Source: Kryptolebias marmoratus (lineage: Eukaryota; Chordata; Actinopteri; Cyprinodontiformes; Rivulidae). From it: 64,000 nucleotides of DNA. A program made the translations under genes and the position numbers. Positions 1 to 43,110 of this stretch are shown here, in pieces. The DNA lies in NCBI RefSeq assembly GCF_001649575.2, contig NC_051446.1, positions 19,880,818 to 19,944,817 of the forward strand, written 5' to 3'. Each line of letters opens with the position of its first letter. The first letter of the stretch is position 1. The notes below the pieces were generated by a model. That model ran no database searches, was not told where the DNA came from, and worked only from the letters and a program-made list of their open reading frames with translations.

Positions 1-3000
1 CTGAAACGGAGCCCCTTAAACGCCTCAGGACGGATGGCCCGGACGGAAAACCAGGGCAACAGCTTACCGACAGCAGAGTGACACAGAGGCGCTGATGAGA
101 CGGGGCCTGACGGCCGATCTGGCTGCTCTGAGGGAAACATAAACCTGATTCACTGTTTATCAAGATGGGGACAACTATTGTTTTTTTATTCTTGTCCACG
201 TCTGCATGAATTTGGTCTGACAAGACAAAAAAAAAAGAGGGAAGAGTCACTGCAGACAAGGGCAAACTGCAGGAGTAACAGCGGTTCTGCTCAGAGCAGC
301 AGATCAGTGCAGCTGCGAGGACAGTAAACTGCAGATTTTACATCCACCTGGAGAGACAGGCTCTCGGACAATTTTTAGCCACATTATTTCAACTAGGGTA
401 GCTTTCAGTCCGTATGCAGTTCCTTATTTATTGATTTTGCCACATGTTTGTACTGATATATATAAATATATCTGTCTTATCTTGAAAACTGCTGGGAGTC
501 TGTGCAAAAGTGTTTGCAAGTGATTAGGTGATCATTTATGTAGCACTTAAATTAGCCAAAGTAAAATGTGATATATGACTTTATTTATTAATTTATTTGT
601 TTATTTATTGTATATTTCAGGGAGAAAGATGGCAAAATTATGTATTTTCCTTTCCGTTTCCTTCGCATTCCTAAACAAATTGACACGTGTATTTGAAGGT
701 CATACCTGACAAAACCTTAGTTTTAATTGGAAAAATTATGAGTTCAGCCGGCTGTTTTTACTGAGCAAATGGCCTTTTCTGAACTGTCAGCAACTGTATC
801 TGCATGGGTCAGAACTCAACCATGTCCCCCCTCTTTTTCATCCTAAAACAAAACAAAAATCTTATATCGTTATGCAATAGTTAATCATTTTAGGGCTTTT
901 TTTTTACACTGGAATAACAAACATGCACATCCACGTTCAAAATGACAGCAGGTGTCCAGACACAATGCAAGGAATCACACAGTAAACACAGAAAAAAGGC
1001 TTGCGTACCTCAGAACTTCACTTTTGTCTCATTTATTGGCACGAGGTGACAATTTGAGCAAAGTCTGATGAAAAGCTTTTGCAATATGCAAGCCCTTCTT
1101 TTTCTGTTTTTACTAAAAGGCTGTTTTTTAGCAAACAGGTTCTTTGTTTCTTTTGATTTTTACAAGTTCTCATGCAGTGGATCAAAGCTGGCTTAAACTT
1201 TAAGATGCTAGAATGTTTGCAACAAAAAATACTTATCTGAATGCGTTCAGAGCCAAATACAAAAATCTGTTTGTAGATATTCCATCTAGATTCCTGTTTT
1301 AGAGCCTCAACAGGAAAATATGGCTAGCTTTTGGTCTTTGAAGATTTACTGTCTTGTAAAATAACTCAGTCTTAAGGCTGCAGTAAATAATACAAAATAG
1401 ATGAACTGAAAATCTCAAAAACAGATTTTCTTTTTGTTTTAGAATTCCAACATAATATTTAGGTTGGTATTTCAGCGGCTGAAGTCCTAAATTGCAGTTT
1501 TGTCCTTGGATAAAAGGGTTTCTACTGTATTTCTCCAAAATGACCTTTTGATTTGTTACTGGACATGATATAACAAAAAGAAGTATTTTGTGACTATTAC
1601 ATAAAATAATTATTTTTAAACATGTATTACGATTTGATAAAGCCGGGTAGTGGTTTATTTATCTGTATAGTCACCCCTTCTTTTTGCATTTCAATCTTCT
1701 CTGCATATTTTGCTGCTTTCAGGATGTTTTTATGTTACAACTTTTGGGCACAAGGTGCATAAAGTCCCCCCGATGACAGTGTAGGTTTATACTATAGATC
1801 CTAACGAATGTTTTAAATTGCTTTGTGTTTGAGCTGGAAACGTAGCTCCTTTTTACATGACTGTGGAGATGTTTGGTGTGGATGTGACTATTGAGAAGCA
1901 ACTGATAAATTAACATTTTCTGTTTTTAAATGACTCATTTGTACCGAAGATCTCAGTCTCGCTTCCTCACCCTAACAATTCCTCTTCCTGGCAATAATAA
2001 GTTGCATTTCAACAGGTTAGATCATTCAAATGTTTGGCGAAGCCTTAACGTGTGATTGTGTTACAAATTTAAAAAGTTCCACTATAATCTTTATTCTATG
2101 ACTGCAGCATAAGATCTGAAACCTTCTAACTCTTTTACTGAAATTGAGCTAAGGGGTAAAGCTTTTGCTCGAAACTTTATCTTTTTTTCCCTGATAAAAA
2201 ATCTGTAGAAACACATGAAAAGTTCATCATCCATCAAAGTCATTGGCATTTTTTTTTTTCTTTTATAAAGTAATAATTCATAGCTGGATGAACATTTAAC
2301 ACATTCTTCCTTTTCCCACACTCCACCTCTCCACAAGGTTTAGTGAAAGTCAAATGAGGAGGGTTTTTACTTTTTTGTAAAATCTTGCAAACAAACAAAA
2401 ATATTTCCATGAAACCCGCTGAAATAATTTTGCGGTTCAGTGACAAATGATTATTATAGAACAATGATCTTTTCTGCACTTTTTGAGCAATAAAACCTTA
2501 GCATAAAAACAAATTTATTAAATTTCCTACAACAGAAAACCTAATTAAGGATGAAGAGAAACTTTTATATGTGAGATATGTTTATTTATTTATTGACCAA
2601 ATGTTAATTTTTCCATCAGTTAATTAATTCTTAAGTAGCTAATTGTTTCTTCTGCAACTTCTTCCTACAAGCATTCATTTAAGGTTTTGTATTAGTCTTA
2701 GAAAATTTAAAACTATGAGAAAAATCATTGTGTTTTTAATGCTAAAACTATCGTACCTTTTTTCTCATCAAAGCCAGTGCAGTGCATACATGTACAGTTT
2801 TATATTTGATGAATATATCCCTTAAAGTCATCCAACCTTTTCAGTGTGCAGTTACATAAACTTGCGACTCAACTTGTCAAATCCTCAACAATTTATTGAA
2901 TCATTTTGCTTTTTGCAAGAAATATTTGTCTAACTGCAGCTTTATTGTTGTTTTATGTATTCTTGATCATCCAAATGACATTTATAATGTTTTTAAGAGG

Positions 3001-4329
3001 GATTTTCGACAACAGTGGGAAACTTTTATGAATTTAGTAGGTATAAAAAGACGACAGCAGGAAGTTTTTAATCACACACTGAATAGATTCCACAGTAATC
3101 TGTGATTATTTATGAAGTCCTATTTGCTCTGCAGTAGCCTGATTTAGCTTCCTGGCATTTTATGGCCTCAGATCGAAGCCAATTAGCTGGATTCAAATGC
3201 TGTCCCCCTTTCTGTGTGTCATTTTATTTTTACATCAGAAAACTGGCAGCTTTGTATGGGACTTGAGCTCTGACATCTGTTATGGAGTCGACATGTTCTG
3301 AATGGGGGTTAAATTTTCAGTTAAAATTAGGACTTTTGGCATATTTAGGATATGCAAGATAACTTTTTTGTTTTCAAAAGAAAGGTGCCAAAATGGTTAA
3401 TATTAAATCAAATTCCAGTTTCTAAACAGCTAAAATATATCAGTCAAAGCCCATTATTGTAAATAAAAACTGACACTTCACATCACTTTAAGACAACTGA
3501 TGCCTTAACTTGCATATTAGTTTTTTTCTTTTTTTCATTTATCCCCATTCATGTATATTTTATACAATAAAGGTAACTGCCTTATTTTTGTTCAGTACTG
3601 TTACATCTGCTTCTGTATTTCTGTATGCTCACATGGCAAGTTATCTTATGACGTTTTCACATTAATTACAGTTGTGTTTATTAGGAGATAAACAAGGTAA
3701 ATACAAACTGATATATGTTGACAGGTTTAAATAAGAAAGATATTTTTGGCTCTTGCAATTTTGTAGTTTATAACACTGTACCTGTTAGACTTTCACAGAA
3801 TGTGCTGTAAATCAAGTATTAGGTTAAGTAAGGATGTAAAATACCTCATTTTGTTTTTCAGTGACTGACTTGACTGCCTTAAGTGTTTTGTTATGAAATT
3901 CTAAGTTTAATAAAACTGAAGCTGCTTCTAAAGCTGAAGGTGGCAAAATGGTGATGGAGTTTGCTGATTGCAGTTGATGTGTTGATGAGGATGAGGAAGA
4001 TGAGCATAAAAACTAAATTACAAAATAGTTTTGAACAAAAAGTTCTCACAATAAAAACAGCAACTTGGTGTTGTTTTTTTTTTCTTTGAACAGCTTGTTA
4101 CTTTTCTAAACTTGTACAAGAAATTATCTGGTTCTTATCAAATCTTAAAACACAAATACTTTTAATACACATTCTTCTTGTTAATCAATTGGATCCAAGA
4201 CTGAATGTAGAACCAATGTGTTAGAAAACAACTAAACACAGCTTCACTGCTCCTATTAGGAACAAGAAGCTATAGCAAACAGGTGCTAATTAAATGCTGC
4301 TTCATTTGAGCAAAGATTTTATATTTGTT
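1..4329. other. intergenic DNA downstream of cpxm2, no gene seen
   Basis: The first 350 bases are GC-richer than the rest, then the sequence is AT-rich to 4329. Short open frames have no protein-like composition. A GTAAG on the minus strand near base 80 could be a splice donor of an unseen exon, but there is nothing else to support one. Confidence 0.5.
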
Positions 4330-4960
4330 GCTGCCTGTCAGTGGGAAGAATTATCAAGCCATTTCCAAACAGTTTAAAGTTCATCATTTTAAAAAGATTA
4401 TTCACAAGTGAGAAATATTCAAGACAGCTGCCCATCTTCCCAACTGTGGAAGTCGCAGCAAGTTCGCCTCGACGTCAGACTGTGAAATACTCAGAGAACT
4501 TGGAAACCAAATACTGCAGGCCTCAGTTAGTGTGGTGCATGTTAATGTTTATGACACATTAGAAATAAAGCGTGCCTTGCTTTCAAGAATTGGAAGCCTC
4601 TTTTTTCTAAATGCAGCTCAGGTTTGCCAAGTTGTGTCTGAACAAACCTTAAGACTTTCCAAATTTAGAAACAGCGTCTTTTCGGTATCTTAAACTTAAG
4701 TATTTGACTACATTGCTTTGTTTCTTATTTGGTGAAAGCAAAACACATCAGCACCAGTCCTTCATAGTAACTGTCCAGCACAGTGGTGGAGGTGTGATGA
4801 TTGGGTGTGTTTTGATGCCCCCAGTCGCAGGCAGTTACTGAGTCGACCTCAAATTCCTCTGACTCTACAGTATTTATTAGTCAGAAGTTTTCACAAATCC
4901 CACACTTAACATGACACGTTTGAAGGAAGTGCCACTCTGTCTTACAGCCTTTAAAGATTC
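4330..4960 (+). pseudogene. decayed Tc1-like transposase fragment
   Basis: The sequence follows the familiar fish Tc1-like transposase in order. A helix-turn-helix region (GRIIKPFPNSLKFI, then a TSEKYSRQLPIFPT-like stretch) at about 4341-4560 is followed by a segment matching the part of the gene around LRFAKLCLNKP at about 4612-4650. A DDE-region remnant (SGGGVMIGCV-like, around 4780) and a TELSRPQIPL-like remnant (about 4830) come last. Stops, frameshifts and deletions break it throughout, and no terminal inverted repeats are visible. An old, dead copy in the intergenic DNA downstream of cpxm2. Confidence 0.75.
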
Positions 4961-7900
4961 TTTTTTAAGTGAACTTCAGCTGCCGAGTTTTACTAAAGCG
5001 AAGCATCTGTCTTAACAGTGCTTTGATACTGACTTCAGTTTAACATGTAATTTTAATGTGTCACTTTGAAGTCTCAATCAGAAACCTGTTTTGCCATTTG
5101 TCAACAGAAAAAGAAAAGAATAAGAACAGCTTTTTTGATTATTTAACAGCATTAGGATACAGAATGTAAGGAGGTAAGAAAATAAGCAGATGTAAAGAGT
5201 AGGAGGAAAACAAAATGCAAATCCAAAGTGATTATGTAAAAATATGGTAATTAGCACATTATGTCACTTGGCAAGTAATATATACTTTTTACAGTGATGT
5301 AAGTTGCTAAAAATGGGAAATATAGTTCGACTGGGAACTTTGATCTGTGACTCGTGAACTTAAATTTGTTCTTGGAATAAGACAATTTAAATAAAAATGT
5401 GCCTGGATGTTAAGAGAATGTTGTAAAGAAGAGTGAGCCAAAATATGTGGCTATAGCAGAAAGAGTATTTTCTGTAAGAAATGTTTGAGTCATGCTTTTT
5501 TAATAGTTGTGGAAACACAATCCAGTTGTCTTGGAGGTTTAGTGATAATGACGTTTAGCTGTATTAAGCCTACTTCACTGTTTAGACAGGGCTGATGTAA
5601 AACTGCCCACATGCCATGCATCCATGGTGGAGTGATAAATAAGGTCTTAGCAGGTGTTGATGGATATGAGAATGCATCAATGTGGGATAAGAAGAGTCGA
5701 AATGGGAAGCTTTGACAAGAGTTATATGTCTTTCCAGTATCTGCAGCCATTCGTTCGGTTTCCGCCTGCAATCAGTACGAGTCCAAGAGAAGCAATTTTT
5801 CTGTTCACACCACGATGCAGGTGGTAATGAAACAACATCGGCGGCTCACTGAGACAGCCTTGGCTGTAAATGGTTGAGGTTCTGCACACTGATTACCTCC
5901 CCGGGAATCAGTGATTATCTTCGGGTGGGTGGCGCTGACCGTGACACGAGGCCTAATCGTGGCTGGCTTCAGCCCACTCTGTCCAGCTGACCCCCCTCAG
6001 AGACAATAAACCCACAGCTCAAAGTGAAAAGTGGACACCTCAAACTGTAAAACAAAGGCATGTTCTTTCTCTGTTTATTCTTTAGGCTTGCAATAAATTT
6101 ACAGACTGAAGTGCTTTATGTATTAAAAAAAATAGCAGTAAAAAACCTTTCACTTTGAAGGGATTTAGTGAAGTGAAAATTGTTTTTTTTTCTTCCATGA
6201 CACATTTCTTCAGTTTCACTGATAACAAACAAAAAAGACCAATGCTGCAGAAGCTGCAGAGAACAAAAACAGCAGAAACAGATTATGACAGAACAGTGAC
6301 ATCAATGTATAAATGCTGAGCTTGTTAATATTTTTACAAAATGCACAAAAGACTCAACAAATGAGACTTTGACATAAAAACATAACATCAAAATTAAGAT
6401 AATGTATATTTCCCTGGACTATCTGTGTCCTACATAGGGAAGCAAAGAACAGAGGCAAAGTAAGCATTTTTTTTTCTACATTTCTTCATGCTTTATGTTT
6501 GACTGAGTGTGCAAAAAATATGGGTCATTTCTTTTTCTTTTGCTCTTGACTCTTGCACCTAAGTGGCATTACTTTAAGACTGGAGTTTTTTCTTTTTTGT
6601 TTGGATTTTTTGTAATAAATAGTATTTTTCATGAAATTTAAAGTAAGTTGTCTTGTTTTCATGCAAGTCAAGACCCATATAGTGTCATCATGCATTCTTC
6701 AAAGCCTGATATTTCCACCTGACAGACGTCTTTACTCATTTGATGACAACAAACCTGATAATTCTAGAAAGTACTGCACTTCTCTGCTTCGCAAGCTGCT
6801 TAAAAATAAAGAAATACAGTTTGCATGAGGTTGGAAGGAAGTAAAAATAATATTTTATATGAACAAGTGTTGTCAACTACAATTATAAAAGTTTATGTAT
6901 TTGAACCCTGGCTGTCACACTCTCAGTGTTGTTTGCATGCAGATATCCCATCCATTGAAATTTTACACACTTAAGCAACTTTTTTGTGTTTAGAAGACTC
7001 AGCCCTTTGCGTGCATAAAAGCTTTTCTTACTAGTTTATTTATTCAGACCAGGAGGCTAAGCCCAGCTGCAGTTTTAATTGCAATCAGACCTTTGTACCA
7101 TTGTTCACACCCAGAATGTTACTGATCTTTTGCCAATTAAACTAATTAGTTATAAAATATGCAGGTAGGGTGTGTGTGTGTACGTGTGTGTGTGGGGCAG
7201 GAGGTGCTTTTTCATTTTCCTGTCCTGACTAAAACATGCTATTGTCATAAAAATTTAAATGAGTACAAAACTGAAAACAACAAAATTTTATTCATGTCTT
7301 AACATTGGTTTAGTTGTTTTTATACCGATATTTAAATTAAATATCAAATTTAAAATGACTACAAATGGTTGCATTCACACACAGCTGTGTTTTGTGATCT
7401 TTTTTACACAGATTGACAACTCTTTTTAAAATAAAGTGCTTTATTACTAAGCGTATGTATGAGAAATATGAGATTTTATGTTGGAACTAATTAATTTAGG
7501 CTCATGACTCAAAATTCAACAATTCAGCTAACCTCAGAACAGTTTTACACCATGTTTTACCCTAAGATAATTGGTCCTAATAGTCCTAATGTGGAAGCCA
7601 GTGTGATGCAATGTGCCAAGATGTGCTATGGAAGTATTTCAAAATACTAAAAGGGAGTAATTCAGTAACTAGCCACCAAACAGCAGAGAGCAACTGGCTG
7701 TCAGACAGACTATTAGACTATATCCATTTACACCTGGCTTAACACCAGCTGTCTGCAATCCATACAGACTGTCTAACTTCATTACACTGCAAACGGGAAT
7801 TCCCTTGTTTTATCATATGTTTTGTTTTGGACACATTTACTTGTAGCTGGTGTTAATAATGTAATGTCTTGTACCATTATATTTTAGAATAAATCCTCGT

Positions 7901-8889
7901 AAAATTTCTGTGACAAAAATGTCCTCATTTAAATTATTCCTCAGCTTTTCCTTTTAAATCACCAACAAGTTGGCGTTTTTGTTTTTTTGCAACAGAATAT
8001 CTGAAAGATAGATTTTACCTCCAGGTTTGAAGTGCTGTAAATTGCAGCACCATTGATGGTTATAGAAACCTGACTCAAAAATGTGAACTGCTTCTAAAAG
8101 TCTCCTGTTCAAAAAATGGCAACAATTCATTCTGTCAACAAGTCGTGATGCAGATGATGTTCCTACCAAGAATAATCTCATAATTAGGAGGAAATATTTT
8201 TTAAATAAGTCCCAGATCCACTCTGACACGATGCTTAGTGATCCTTTTACTTTTTTATCTTGTGCCATCATCAGCTTTAAAAAGCTAAAGTTTCTGGTTG
8301 TCTGTGTAGGCTGAACATGGTGTTCTATAGACGTTCTCTGAGTTTAATAGTTTAAACCACCAAGGCTTTCATGCATACCATCTCTGAGCTTTACATATGT
8401 ATTTTTTTCCATTTCACACTCGGTCCTTGATAATGGCATGGAGCTGCAGAAAGCCTTGCAATACTAACCCTTTCTGACAAGTTCTATACTGTCCAGTGCT
8501 TTGAGATGATGACAGGTGTGCGAGACTCCGTTCAATAACTTTGGCGGATGAGATAAGAGGCTCAAGTCTTCCTCTAATTACATGTTGGGCAGAGAGAAGG
8601 AAGCTGGAGTTGTCAGAGTAAGCTGGTGATCCATAAAAGCCCCGGCAGAGCTCCGATAATTAGAGTTTCCCTGTCCCAACACTCCCAAGATACAATCTCA
8701 CTTCTGCAGAAATCATAAATTGAATGTAACCACAATCATTAAGTTATCGGAATGTAACTGAGTTTGTGTTCCATCAGGGACATTCAATCAAGTAAGAGCA
8801 AACGTGAAATCAGACCTAATTTAAATTACTTACAGCAGCATTGCTTGTGACATCAAATGCAAATGTAAGCTGGCTCCTCAGTGACCATT
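4961..8889. other. intergenic DNA, no gene seen
   Basis: AT-rich, with two GC-richer, non-repetitive blocks at about 5750-6010 and 8560-8730 that are candidate conserved elements. Otherwise poly-T and poly-A runs and scattered short open frames. Confidence 0.5.
7168..7194. repeat. (GT)n microsatellite, interrupted
   Basis: GTGTGTGTGTGTACGTGTGT followed by GTGTGGGG; short dinucleotide run in intergenic DNA. Confidence 0.8.
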
Positions 8890-9275
8890 GCCTGTCTGGA
8901 TGTGTTTGTCTTTGTGCTGGAACAATCATCTTGTATTCATCAGACCTAAGTGTGAATTTCAGCCCCTTGTTGTCATGGTTCCTGGGTTTTGGTTTGTGTT
9001 TGTTGTTTTAAATGACTTCAGTTCTGTTTTGCCTTCACTTTCTGTTTTAGTTTGCAGAGTAAGCCCATTTTTCTGTCATGTCTTCATGTTCCAGTGTCAC
9101 TCCTGCTACACATATGTAATCAGCACACCTTTTTCTTATGTTAATTATTTCTGTTTGTGTTTATATTTTTGCCCAGTTTCCCTTTGTGCTTTGTCAGATT
9201 CTGCTTTTTCATTGGTTCCTCTATGCTGTGTTGTTTATTTTTGTTCCTATGTATGTCAGGTTTGCTTTTAAAAGC
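8890..9275. repeat. T-rich interspersed-repeat-like stretch
   Basis: T/G/C-rich on the plus strand, with TTTGTGCTTTGTCAGATTCT and TGGTTCCTCTATGCTGTGTT resembling the complement of the A-rich repeat class at 44770-45200. It has a 127-codon open frame with no protein-like composition. Confidence 0.35.
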
Positions 9276-9288
9276 TGTCCTTCATAGC

Positions 9289-9622
9289 CAAAGCTGAGCT
9301 CAGTCTTAGAAATAAGGTGAGGAACTCAGTCATCCCAAGCTGCTGCTCCTCTACATAGACAAGAGTCAATTGAGGTGGTTCAGATATCTCATTAGGATGC
9401 CTCCTTGACACCTCCCTTTGGAGGTTTCCTAGGCACATCCGATTAGGATGAAACCTTTGGGCAGAACTCACTGAAGGGATTATGTATCCTCTCTGGCCTG
9501 CCCTGGGGATCCCCAAGGTGGAATTGAAAAGTGTTCCTGGGGAAAGGGATGTCTAGACATCCATCCTGGACCTGTTACATTCATGACTAGACTTCTGATA
9601 AGCAGCAGGAAATGATTGGATG
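9289..9622 (+). mobile_element. LINE (non-LTR retrotransposon) 3' end, degraded
   Basis: Matches the common fish LINE ORF2 C-terminal tract in order: a GGTTCAGATATCTCATTAGG segment, ATGCCTCC...CCTCCCTTTGGAGG, then the 'GGGATTATGTATCCTCTCTGG' region. It finishes near GATAAGCAGCAGGAAATGA. Frameshifts and stops are present. It sits just past the inferred cpxm2 polyadenylation site, in the opposite orientation. Confidence 0.7.
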
Positions 9623-9725
9623 TTTACCTTTTTAGTTATAATAATCATCATGGAAAGTGTGATCACTTAACCACAAATAAAATGTACACACATTACTAAC
9701 TAAACAGATGTAATTTGTCCAGACA

Positions 9726-9731
9726 TTTATT
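9726..9731 (-). terminator. cpxm2: candidate polyadenylation signal of cpxm2
   Basis: Canonical AATAAA on the minus strand, the first one downstream of the cpxm2 stop codon. In AT-rich DNA such hexamers are frequent, so this is a candidate only. Confidence 0.4.
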
Positions 9732-10264
9732 TAAAAACTAAAAGTAAAATGTATCAAACAACAATAGCATACTTACTTGGAGGTAATAAAGCTTTTGGAA
9801 TGATTTACATAGCTGTTTTACACAAGTTATTAAGTATGTACATAATGACATTCATGGCACTCAGGCTACAACAGGCTTCACATCAATTTGTATTTAAAAG
9901 AATAATCTCTGATGTGATTTTAATGAGTTATCTCTAATAAGAGCATTTATAAAATATATTTTAATCTCCCTTTGAGACGCAGACTTGGCCTTTGTCAGAA
10001 TGAAATACTTGCATGTTTATGATGGCTATGAAGAAGGATATGTCAACAATAAGCACCCTGATTATGTCAGGGTACATAATCAAACAAAATCATACAGGGA
10101 TCAAATAAAGCTTTCGTTTAATTTCATTTATGTTTTGAGTCTCCAAACAGTAATTCCTCTGACGGCACTCTGACGCAGGTCCAAACCCAAGCTTGGACAC
10201 CACCCCAGTCTCATCAGAGCAGATGTTTGCTTTTAATTCATGTTCTGGCTTCCTCCTGTGGCCA
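9726..10264 (-). other. cpxm2: cpxm2 3' UTR (extent inferred)
   Basis: Follows the TAA at 10265. Minus-strand AATAAA is at 9726-9731 (TTTATT on the plus strand), giving a UTR of about 550 nt. A variant ATTAAA at 10232-10237, only 28 nt past the stop, could give a very short UTR. The end is inferred from hexamers only. Confidence 0.45.
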
Positions 10265-41569
<31,305 letters not shown>

Positions 41570-41586
41570 GGCCTGGGGAGGGGAGA

Positions 41587-41661
41587 TTATCTCCGGCTGA
41601 AAGTCCCGTCTCCAGATGAGCCTGCTGCTGCTGCTGCTGCTGCTGCCGGGCTGTGTCCCAT
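41587..41661 (-). CDS. upstream ORF in cpxm2 leader (24 codons, polyalanine)
   Basis: ATG at 41659-41661 and TAA at 41587-41589 give a 24-residue peptide: MGHSP, eight alanines, then GSSGDGTFSRR. It ends 17 nt before the cpxm2 ATG. Its start context is poor (T at -3, G at +4), so leaky scanning is likely. Whether it is transcribed depends on a start site upstream of 41661. Confidence 0.4.
   Translation of the reverse strand: MGHSPAAAAAAAAGSSGDGTFSRR
41622..41645 (-). repeat. (CAG)8 trinucleotide repeat in cpxm2 leader
   Basis: Eight perfect CTG units on the plus strand, CAG on the coding strand, 53 nt upstream of the cpxm2 ATG and read as GCA (Ala) by the upstream ORF. Likely length-polymorphic. 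Confidence 0.9.
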
Positions 41662-42484
41662 CAACTGCTTGTCTCCCTCTCCCCTTCCCACTCCAACGAG
41701 AAGCGAGTTCACAAAGTTCTCAGAGCACTCCAAGTAAGTAATAAAGGCAGAGGAGCCAGAGGGTCCATGAACGCTTCAGTCTGGGAAAAATGTAGTGAGG
41801 GAGGGAGGAACGCAAAATGCAGGGGATGAGGGAGCAGACACAGAAACAGGTGATTCACTTTTTTCCCCTAATTTAAATCCACTTAGCTTGCTGACACATT
41901 GTACTGTCATTTTATTGGTCTGAGAAAAAAAAAAAAAAAAAAAAACAGGGACAGAAACATGACCTGACACCTACAGGATCTGTTTTCATCTTCATCCCCT
42001 CCCATTTTGTCTTCCATGTGAGCTGTTTAAACAAGAGGAAGGTTTCTTTTTTTTCACCAGCAGGGCAAACAACAGAAAAGAAGCAAAGCCAAATGTCTTT
42101 TAAATGCAGTCTAAAATTGCACAAAACATGCGTTTCTAACCAACAGTAGGAGTCAAATCCCTGTTTAAGACTCACTTGTTGCTTTTCTGTTCCTGTGAAG
42201 CCAATACATTTGCAGTACTTCGAACATTAACAAGGAGTTGAGATTTATCCAAACAATCTGTCAGTGGAGGATCGAGGCATGTTCCAACACAGGGATGGAG
42301 CGATGCCCTGAGTGTCACTGCTCATCACATCAGCACTGTCTATTCCTGAGAACACTTTTTTTCCCCTTCTTTTTTTTTTTTTTTGTGACTAATGACTACA
42401 GCAGCTTATGAAGCCGAACCTTTGCAAAAGTAAAACTACAACAAACCCCAAAGCAAGTCTGAAGCTGAGATCAGTTTATAATTA

Positions 42485-43110
42485 AAGTCATAGCATTCCT
42501 TGAAGGAATGCATATCAGCTGTAACCTTTCATGCCAGCATTTTAAACTAAGATCATCTTGTGTTGAGGAGGGATGGAGCTGTAGCTGTTTTGGTCAAATC
42601 TTCTAAACGACATTATGCACGATCTCATACAATATGTGATAGTGTATGTATTGAGGATGACTCTCAGCTACTACCACACCACTTTTTTAGCTCTATATCT
42701 GTAAAATCGACTGTCATACCCATTTTTGTGTTGACTAAAGTTAATTAGCTGTAGCGGCCATCTTGAATTGGGTCGTCTCCAGGTATTAACTCCAACAGTT
42801 AAAGGTTTTTAGCAAAGATGTTGCGCAATGTATAGAAGTCAAACATGTGCTGTAAATGACTCTCAGCTACTACCACACCAATTTTTAGCTCAATATCTTG
42901 AAAATTGTCTGGGTTGCAGGTATTAATGTGTTTGATAAGTTCACTTAGCTGTGGCAGCCATCTCAAATAGGTTTGACTCCAAAAGTGGATCTGCTGTAGA
43001 CATATATTCAATAGTTTAATTCTGAGAGTTTAATTAGAAATCCATCCAAAGTACCATCAGATACTTTGCTAACACTACAGACAACACATTTACACATTAC
43101 ACATTCTACT
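42485..43110 (+). repeat. dispersed repeat family C, near full-length
   Basis: Perfect head AGCATTCCTTGAAGGAATGC, then two CTCAGCTACTACCACACCA units and the GCGGCCATCTTGAATTGGGT block at 42754-42773. About 0.9 kb upstream of the cpxm2 start codon. Confidence 0.75.

Larger units (their letters stand above)
41570..41760 (-). promoter_or_regulatory. cpxm2: cpxm2 5' leader and probable promoter-proximal region
   Basis: GC-richer than its surroundings, with purine-rich GGGAAGGGGAGAGGGAGAC upstream of the start codon on the minus strand. I see no clear TATA box. The transcription start is not determinable here. A short upstream ORF and a CAG tract lie inside it (separate entries). Confidence 0.4.

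Noticed and set aside
1..130. GC-rich start of window as an exon of a neighbouring gene
   Set aside because: A single possible donor on the minus strand and no recognisable peptide; not enough to call.
8888..9271. 127-codon open frame, plus strand, Cys- and Phe-rich
   Set aside because: T-rich repeat-like DNA gives a low-complexity hydrophobic translation; no domain, and it overlaps an interspersed-repeat-like stretch.
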